A DNA stretch of 64,000 nt from Cycas panzhihuaensis (taxonomy: Eukaryota; Cycadophyta): positions 76,825,741 to 76,889,740 of the forward strand of contig CM041465.1 in the NCBI GenBank assembly GCA_023213395.1, read 5' to 3'. The translations under genes were made by a program, and so were the position numbers. How positions within the stretch are numbered: the stretch's first letter is position 1; the number at the start of each line of letters is the position of its first letter. Under the pieces are notes generated by a model. The model saw nothing but the letters and a program-made list of their open reading frames with translations. It was not told the origin of the DNA and searched no databases. Below are positions 57,641-64,000 of the stretch, one piece after another.

Positions 57641-58680
57641 AACAAGCCCCTTGCGCTTGGTTCACCAAGTTGTCCAACAAAATGAGGCAACTTGGATATG
57701 AGGTATGTGACTATCAAGACGTTGATGCAACTTTGTTTATTAAGAGAGAAAAAGGCAAAGTCACATATCTCACGATCTTTGTGGACGACATGTCGATAAT
57801 CGGAAATAGTGAGCAAGATATCAAGAAATTAAAGATGGACTTGTCAAAATCCTTCGAACTGTCGACCTCGGACTAATGAGATATTACTTGGGAATTGAGG
57901 TAACTCAATGCAATGGAAAAATCTCTCTCTCCAAGGAAAATATATCAACGATCTTCTAATCAAGTTCGGATTAGAAGATGCCGTAATGATGTATACTCCA
58001 ATGGAGCCTAATGCCAAACTTTCCGATGAAGACACTCGAGAGGCGATGCAACACTCTATCGGCAACTTGTAGGTAGCCTCATTTATGTTACCAACACAAG
58101 GCCGATATTGCCCATGCCGTTGGTATTCTTGCCCGTCACATGACAACTCCAAAGCGTAACCATTGGCAAGCAAAGAATACGAGTGTTGAAGTACCTAAAG
58201 ACGACTGAAGAAACTTGGTTTGTTGTATGAGCACAACAATGATTTCGGACTTACAAAGATACGAGACTCGGATTTTGCGGTGACAAAATACAGAAAGATC
58301 AACGTCCGGGCACATCACATTTCTTGGAACTGCTCCAATTTCATGGCAGTCAAGGTGGCGTAAAATCACTACTGATTCTATCACTGGCCGAATACATAGC
58401 CGCTACGAGGCTAGCAAGGAGGTGATATGGCTTCGCAAATTATTACATACTTTGGATATCACCCGATAGGTCCAACGAGCTTACATGTGGACAATCGACA
58501 AGAATCCACATGGCCAAGAATCTGCTTTTCATGATCGTACAAAGCACATTTGTACAAAAGTCCACAGGATCCGGAACCGGTCCATGACGGCAGAATACAA
58601 TTGGAACACTGCCCCACAGCAGATCACGTGGCTGATATCTTCACCAAACAACTGCAAAGGGTGAAGTTTGAACAGCCCGA
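57641..58680 (+). pseudogene. Copia H reverse transcriptase end and RNase H
   Basis: The open frame 57670-57876 holds the palm box TIFVDDMSIIG with both Asp. After 57876 the frame changes every 50-150 bp: YYLGIEVTQCNGKIS, ADIAHAVGILARHM, FLGTAPISWQS, EASKEVIWLRKLL and the RNase H tail near 58600-58680 are all readable but in different frames. At least six short indels are needed to explain this. Confidence 0.83.
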
Positions 58681-58764
58681 CAGAAATTTCTACTTAGGGC
58701 CTCCATCTCCAACTAATTGAAGGAGATGGTACAGTGACCAAAGATACTCTATCCCATTCGTGAA

Positions 58765-59046
58765 AACCCCTTGTGGGCGGAAGGATTAGAGTAAGTCTCG
58801 CTCTCCCATCCGTGAAAACCCCTCATGGGTGCAAAAGGAGTTGGGTTGTACTTGTTTCGAAAATCAGAACCTATGAAAACCCGAGCGGGCATGGGGGATG
58901 ACGAACGGTATATGGAGACTCGGCAGATCGTCGCACAACCAACTTGTACCGCTTGGCTATCTCGCTACACTCAAAGAGCCGCCTCGAGCCACTTCATAGA
59001 ATAGGAAGTCAAGTCCGTGGGTTTTATTCCCGAGGGTTTTCCCACA
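58765..59046 (+). promoter_or_regulatory. 3' untranslated hairpin array of copia H
   Basis: Three repeats of TGAAAAnCC(C) each end in CCC-N4-GGG: loops TTGT (58771), TCAT (58823) and GAGC (58883). A fourth stem GTGGG...CCCAC (59017-59021 with 59041-59045) encloses CCCGAGGG. The array lies between RNase H and the purine tract and is matched in element G. Confidence 0.7.
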
Positions 59047-59148
59047 AAAGTGTCTTGTAGGTTGTAGATTTTTTTCTCAATGTAATAATCGGGCTATAAT
59101 GAAGACCTCATAGATTAGAATAGGATAAAGGAAAATGACCTTCGCCAT

Positions 59149-59158
59149 TAAGGGGGAT
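59149..59158 (+). promoter_or_regulatory. Polypurine tract of copia H
   Basis: TAAGGGGGATTG runs into the TG of the 3' LTR. Confidence 0.8.
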
Positions 59159-59525
59159 TGTGACAATGTTAATGTCACATGGTCATTTCATGAAGTTAGA
59201 ATTAGATAAAGTCACTTTTATGTTTATAACTTTAGGATAAGGTGACTATGCCTAAGTCACTTAAGTGAAATGACATAAAGTTCATTTCATTGTAATTTCA
59301 TGTAATCTCATTTGAATGTCATTGGGAGGGAAAACTCAAATTCCAAACCCTAATGAGCATCCTCATTATATAAGCTGAAATTACATGGAGAGTGATCATA
59401 TTCTACACTTCTCCTCTTTGAGCTCAAGCTATTAGCATTCTCTTGTTGAGTACATTGTGCTTGCCTCCACTATTTGCCATTGTGTAGTGTTAGTGCACTA
59501 GATCCCTAGATCCATTCCCTCAACA
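59159..59525 (+). repeat. 3' LTR of copia H
   Basis: 367 bp, two differences from the 5' LTR, no indels. Confidence 0.97.
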
Positions 59526-59530
59526 CTATA

Positions 59531-61056
59531 TACCTCCTCCGAAGAAGCAAATGGTACGTGCGTATCCCACGACTATGACGGATATTAGACCGGGTTAATT
59601 TTAATCTTGCATTAAGGTTTTTAGTTTTCCCGAGTGGTTATTAGGATTATCCCTGATTGGAGGCCGTAGGTATGGCTAACCTGTCCCTCCACAACTAATC
59701 TGGTTAAGACCAGACCCAGTATGAAACTCACACCTCCCTTAGGGCCTGGACTTCGGCCAACCGTGGTCTATTTCAACCAAGGCGAGTGTACACACAAGTC
59801 AAGAACTGGCGGTATAGATCATACGGATGAGATTCCTTTTAGGAATAATATAAGTTATTTCCGAATAACTAAAAACTGAAATGAAAAGTTGTCAAATATG
59901 CTTGCTTTGTTGGTGTTGCTGCTTTTGTGATGATTTATGCTATGTGTACAAATAGAAAAGGCATGCTAGATTTAGCAGGAGAATCGAATGTTGCTTTCAA
60001 TCTAAGGTTTTCCTTGCTTTAATACAATGTTTCCAAATATGTTTTTGAAAATTTCAATACAAAAGCCACAATAGGCTAAAAAGAGGATCAACTTGCCACT
60101 AAAATACAGATTTTTCTAAATCTGTATGCATGCTATTTTGCCCTATTTTATGATTTTTTCACAAAATTTACAAATAATGATAAATTGGCATAATTTTTAA
60201 AAATTACAAATATGAAGGCCTAAATGATGGAATCTGAATTTATGACAGAAGGAAAAAGTGTTCAGAATGTTGTTTCTGATAGAGTAGTGAAGTCCGATTT
60301 CTAAAAAGGCATAAAAAAAAAATTCCTGAAAAAAACACAAAAGCAAAATCTTGCCAGATTCACTGTCTCAGAATCCAAACTCCAATATGTCAAAAGTTAT
60401 GTTTTGACACGTATATCAACTTTCCCTTCTGCACCATCTCCAAAATCAACAGAAAAATTGCCTGAAATGCCCTCAAAATGTCTTTTGTGGGGTTGAGTAG
60501 GCAAATTCAGCATCCGTGAGAAAACTGCATAGATCTTACTAACCAGTGAATGAAATTTGATGAGATTTGTCTTAAATTAATCCTAATACATAAATCTATC
60601 AGATCATTTAATAAAACTTTCATATTTTCATCTTATAGTTAAAGGACTTCATTGAAAAAAGTGCCTTAAATCACTTATCCACAAATTTTACTCTTTTATC
60701 TCAGCCAAAACTCGTTGTTGTAAGCTGAATCTAAAATTTTCTAGAAAACAAAAATGATCCTCTAGTCAAGGCAACCTTGCATGCCAAATTTCATCAAAAT
60801 CTGAGATGGTCAAATTTTTCATGAAATTTTAGGCCTTTGATATTTCCAGGATTGTTCCGGCAGCTGAACGGCTTCAAAAACCTATATTTTTCACCTCTGA
60901 AATTTTGCACACATAGAAAAAGCAATAACATACAAAGTACTATAATTTCAAGCTCTCAAAATGTTAGAAATGATTAATGCACTCTCAATACTTCACATTG
61001 AAGGTGAAGGAGAGGCAAAACTCTATGCAAGTGGAATGGAGTGAATAGATCCCCTT
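59531..61056 (-). other. Leader of copia G, LTR-proximal part
   Basis: Non-coding on both strands. 59632-59830 aligns on the minus strand with 53480-53690 of element H (GGTTGAAATAGACCA, GGAGGTGTGAGTTTCATACT, TACGGCCTCCAATCAG). Confidence 0.75.
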
Positions 61057-61058
61057 CT

Positions 61059-61073
61059 AGCTCTGATATCACA
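61059..61073 (-). promoter_or_regulatory. Primer-binding site of copia G
   Basis: On the minus strand TGATATCAGAGC, one mismatch to the canonical site, directly inside the right LTR. Confidence 0.85.
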
Positions 61074-61336
61074 TGAAGGAAGGATGGATCTAGAGAATAA
61101 ATCACTCACATACACACAATGGCAATGAAGAATGAAAAAGAGATGAAACAAGATATGAGAGCAAGCTTGGAGGTAAGAATGAATAATGACTCCCTCCTTG
61201 AGATTTCGCCTCATGAACCCGAAATTATATCTAAATGCACATAAAGTGCATTTCATTAAGAGACTAATGTTAATAATATATCCTAAGGTCACATAATTAA
61301 TCTACACAAATAACCTTGATACATTAACCTTTTTAA
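61074..61336 (-). repeat. 5' LTR of copia G
   Basis: 263 bp, shorter than its partner by a deletion of about 48 bp. The terminal CA is AA here, as shown by the CACTT duplication that follows. Confidence 0.88.
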
Positions 61337-61341
61337 CACTT

Positions 61342-61929
61342 GAATTTGCTGGTACTAACCTTGAATGGCTAGTGATTTTCACAATTTCTTCTCTCATTTC
61401 ATATTTTTGTTTGCATGCTTTGAGGTAATAGCCCTATCATGTTGGTTATGATGAGAATAGCCTCATAAGTTTGAACTTCATTCCTGTGTCTTTCGTTGAG
61501 TTGTTTTAAAACATCATGATTAAATCAACCACAATGTTAATGGAATCATCTTTAGTAGACTGACTCTTATATGCCCTTTTGGAATGGTCCTCAACAAAAT
61601 GGTCTTTAGTGGATTGGTCGTTGCTTTCCCTTTTTAGAACAATCCTTACCAAAATAGTCTTTGTCAAAGCAATCTATATGGAATTGTTTCCCATCAAAAT
61701 GGCTTCTATTGAAATGGCCTCTAGATAAAATAACATTTGTTCAAAGGATGACAAATGGCTTAGCATAGGCTATATATTAGACTTAGTCATTTATCTATCA
61801 TAAGATTAACATTATCATATTTTAATGTATCAAGTGATCTCAACACCAAAACTTTTTATTATTTTGGGTTCACAACACGTTTCAATACCAAGAGGTAATT
61901 TGCAACATGATATATTACGCTCAACAACT
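61342..61929. other. Unassigned stretch with short degenerate repeats
   Basis: No gene recognised. 61580-61740 contains repeated AAATGGTCTTTAGTGGA- and AAATGGCYTCTA-like words. Confidence 0.45.
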
Positions 61930-62900
61930 CATGTTTGAAAATTTATTTATTCAAGTTGTAATAGGGTTTCAACTTGCCAACATTAATTATTTTGGGTAGT
62001 TCTCCATCTAGCTCTCTTAACTAGATGGTGCTATTGCCATAAAGATTTTCAATCTCATAAGTTCTATTCCTTTGCATCCAAATGCATTTAGAATTTCATG
62101 TTGTACAATAGTGCTTGATCCTCTTTGTTGAGCCATGGCACCTTTATGGTGGTCATGCTAGGCATTTTGTCACTTTTTCCGAACTACTTGCATCCACACT
62201 AACATTGTGTGTTTCTCCTTGAGTTATATAAATAAACGTTCCAATGTTGATTCTTCATTATCGAGGTGGCACGCAAATACAATGCACAAAAGTCTCAAAC
62301 TCATGTGGAATCACTGCTTCCATGCCATACACTAACTAGAATGGAGTCTGACATGTGGCTCGCTTATAAGTTGTCCTAAAGGCCTATGGGATAGATGGAA
62401 AATTTTTAGCCCAATCCAGATGACACACATCACATATTTCGCACAAACAATTCTCAGTAATCTTATTTGAACTTTTTCCCTACCCCTTGGCACATGGGTA
62501 GTATGGTGTTGCCTTTTGGGGGTTGATTAAGAAGACTATCATTAATTCTCTTATTGCTTTGTTTAGGAAATGGTTACCTCGATCACTTGCCAGTCCGAGT
62601 GGGCATCCAAACCTGGTAAGAATTGCTTCATACAAAAAACTGGGTGGTGCTAACTACGTTTGCTTGTTGCAAGAGATGCACTACCACCCACTTCATCATA
62701 GAGTTTGTGGCCACTAGAAGATATCTTGCTTGTGGTCAATGTGGGGCTAAATGGATGGATTCCACAAAATCTAGACCCGATGAATGGGGCTTTAACTAAG
62801 ACGGGGTTAAATGGTTGGAAGTTTGCATCTTAACCCTCTAACAATAATCACACTTCTCAACCCATTGCATCACTCTGTGGAATAGGTGGTCAATCATAAT
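61930..62900 (-). pseudogene. Ty3/gypsy integrase fragment
   Basis: Minus-strand reading gives the 3' end of a gypsy pol. Near 62850 lies a zinc-binding remnant (WVEKCDYC) with NHLTP; then GLDFVESIH with the first Asp; MKWVVVHLLQQANVVSTTQF; a GCPLG-like block and SDRGNHFLNKAI with the second Asp; ATPYYPCAKG, where the family has YYPQANGQAE and the catalytic Glu is lost; then TPF-stop-LVYGMEAV. Near 61970-62050 the tail ends LRELDGELPKI and GKLKPYYN. Stops and frameshifts throughout. No LTR was assigned. Confidence 0.78.
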
Positions 62901-62990
62901 CTGACATTTAATATCATTTTTGCTTTTATTGTTATTGCGTTCCAAATTAAGTGAAGTCAATTTTTAAGAGAATAAAGGAGTTATATATAA

Positions 62991-63049
62991 ATGTGTGTGT
63001 GTGTGTGTATATATATATATACATATAGATAGATAGATAGATAGATAGA
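62991..63049. repeat. Compound microsatellite (TG, AT, GATA)
   Basis: TG units, then AT units, then about six GATA units without interruption. Confidence 0.95.
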
Positions 63050-63412
63050 GATTAAGAAGAGAGAAAAGTAGGGCTATAAATAGAGGAGCATTGTTCATTT
63101 CTAATCAATCTGTGAGAATTGATATTTGGATTTGGACTAATGGCCTAGATCTAGTAGGGCACTATTGTGCCATTTGGAAGGAAACCCTCGCCGTGAAGAG
63201 GGCAATGTACTGTTGAGATTTAATCTAATTATTATTCTATTTATTGTTACCAATCTAATATTATTCTGTGGAAAGCTATTATCTACTATTATATTGTGCA
63301 AATCTCTTATTACATATGTTGAAATGTTATTATATGATAGATATATGTTGTAAATGTTATTATTTTCTATCATAAATGCATGGGCATCAACACAATTAGT
63401 ACTAGAGTGAGG
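63050..63412 (+). repeat. Possible LTR end with promoter and primer site
   Basis: GCTATAAATAGAGGAGC at 63073-63089 is a strong TATA context. About 310 bp later ATTAGTACTAGAGTGAGG resembles a tRNA-Met primer-binding site with several mismatches. The layout fits the end of a plus-strand 5' LTR, but no second LTR is in the window. Confidence 0.4.
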
Positions 63413-64000
63413 AAAAAAATTGTAATTGATCTATTGCTAGATTTGTACCATCCATAATGTTAGAGCTGCATCTTGTTCAATCTATCCCAAGCAACTTAGA
63501 AAAAAATTAGAGCCGCCAATAGCAATATTGGTCTCTCTTGCCATTTCAACTTGAAGAGTTGAGTTTGATGCATTGCTCATGAAGGCCATCTTGAAATTTG
63601 ATTGATCGTCATTTTTATCAGACGGAAGAAGTCACTCCTATTTCATAACTCCATGATCATCGTTGAATTGTATTCTATAGATGTGCAATTCACTTGTTGA
63701 TCATCATTGCCTTTGTGATTCGCTTGCGTGGAATTAGAGTGCCACCATTGGATTGTGTGCAATGGATTTATGTTGTATTTTGAAGAACAGAGGACAAGTA
63801 GCATGTAGATGTTTGTGTTGATTTGTTGAATAACCTTGAATCCTTCGATTACAAATCCGTGCTTTCCAACGTCTTTTTGAAACCATCATAATTGTTGAAC
63901 ATTTAAAGTGCTCGAAGAGGGTTTGCAAGTGGCCCTTTTGAAATCATCATTTTTAAGCACCAAAGACAGACAGATCGTAATTGTTGTTTCTGCTTTCATT
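63413..64000. other. Unassigned window end
   Basis: No recognised coding sequence. If the preceding call is right, this would be the leader of an element running out of the window. Confidence 0.4.

Larger units (their letters stand above)
51697..59525 (+). mobile_element. Copia LTR retrotransposon H, young, nested in G
   Basis: Two 367 bp LTRs with two differences seen (one T/G, one G/A), a perfect target duplication CTATA (51692-51696 and 59526-59530), a canonical primer-binding site and a purine tract. Gag-pol is in copia order but carries many single-base frameshifts. It sits in the leader of the related element G in opposite orientation. By its LTRs it is the youngest element in the window. 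Confidence 0.96.
45959..61336 (-). mobile_element. Copia LTR retrotransposon G, split by element H
   Basis: LTRs at both ends, a perfect target duplication CACTT (45954-45958 and 61337-61341), a primer-binding site inside the right LTR, and a purine tract inside the left. Without H its length is about 7.5 kb. Gag-pol is largely readable, with roughly eight breaks. The leader, about 1.9 kb, holds H in the opposite orientation. It belongs to the same copia lineage as H: gag, integrase and RT align throughout. Confidence 0.93.

Noticed and set aside
1-64000. tRNA, rRNA, CRISPR and prokaryotic operon features
   Set aside because: None seen. The window is plant nuclear DNA; tRNA-like words are retroelement primer-binding sites.

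Overview
This is nuclear plant DNA. It is AT-rich and made almost entirely of decayed retrotransposons, with one host gene. Plant signatures are Ty1/copia elements with primer-binding sites matching initiator tRNA-Met, a plant L1-type LINE, a Tat/Athila-like gypsy integrase, and a TauE/SafE membrane-protein gene with GT-AG introns. One host gene per 64 kb and layers of old insertions suggest a large-genome seed plant, possibly a gymnosperm. That placement is inference; nothing here fixes the species.

Layout. 1-1833: minus-strand copia gag-pol remnant (A) cut by the window edge. 3335-12037: degenerate plus-strand copia (B) with two 323 bp LTRs, TSD TGTAG, a 3.8 kb leader and full-length but stop-filled gag-pol. 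12043-14776: no recognised gene. 14905-19043: tandem pair of truncated minus-strand copia gag-protease units (C), each with its own primer-binding site, followed by one LTR. 20288-25425: minus-strand copia (D) with LTRs and two large internal deletions. 27742-29006: last four exons of a TauE/SafE-family gene on the minus strand. About 30850-45635: a plant LINE split by a non-autonomous LTR element (E, 33189-37653) and by a copia element (F, 39603-45265). 45959-61336: minus-strand copia (G) whose leader holds a younger, related, oppositely oriented plus-strand copia (H, 51697-59525). 61930-62900: gypsy integrase fragment on the minus strand, followed by a compound microsatellite and an LTR/primer-site-like stretch to the end.

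How it fits together. The sequence gives a relative timeline. The LINE and elements A-D are old, with many stops and catalytic and zinc-knuckle residues lost, often by G-to-A or C-to-T type changes. E and F inserted into the LINE. G is moderately old and has only a handful of breaks. H is youngest by its LTRs (2 visible differences in 367 bp, perfect CTATA target duplication) yet its pol carries many frameshifts. G and H are relatives: they share gag-pol, about 0.5 kb of leader blocks, and a 3' untranslated array of three CCC-N4-GGG hairpins. The only likely functional host gene is the TauE/SafE gene; its upstream exons were not found in the window.
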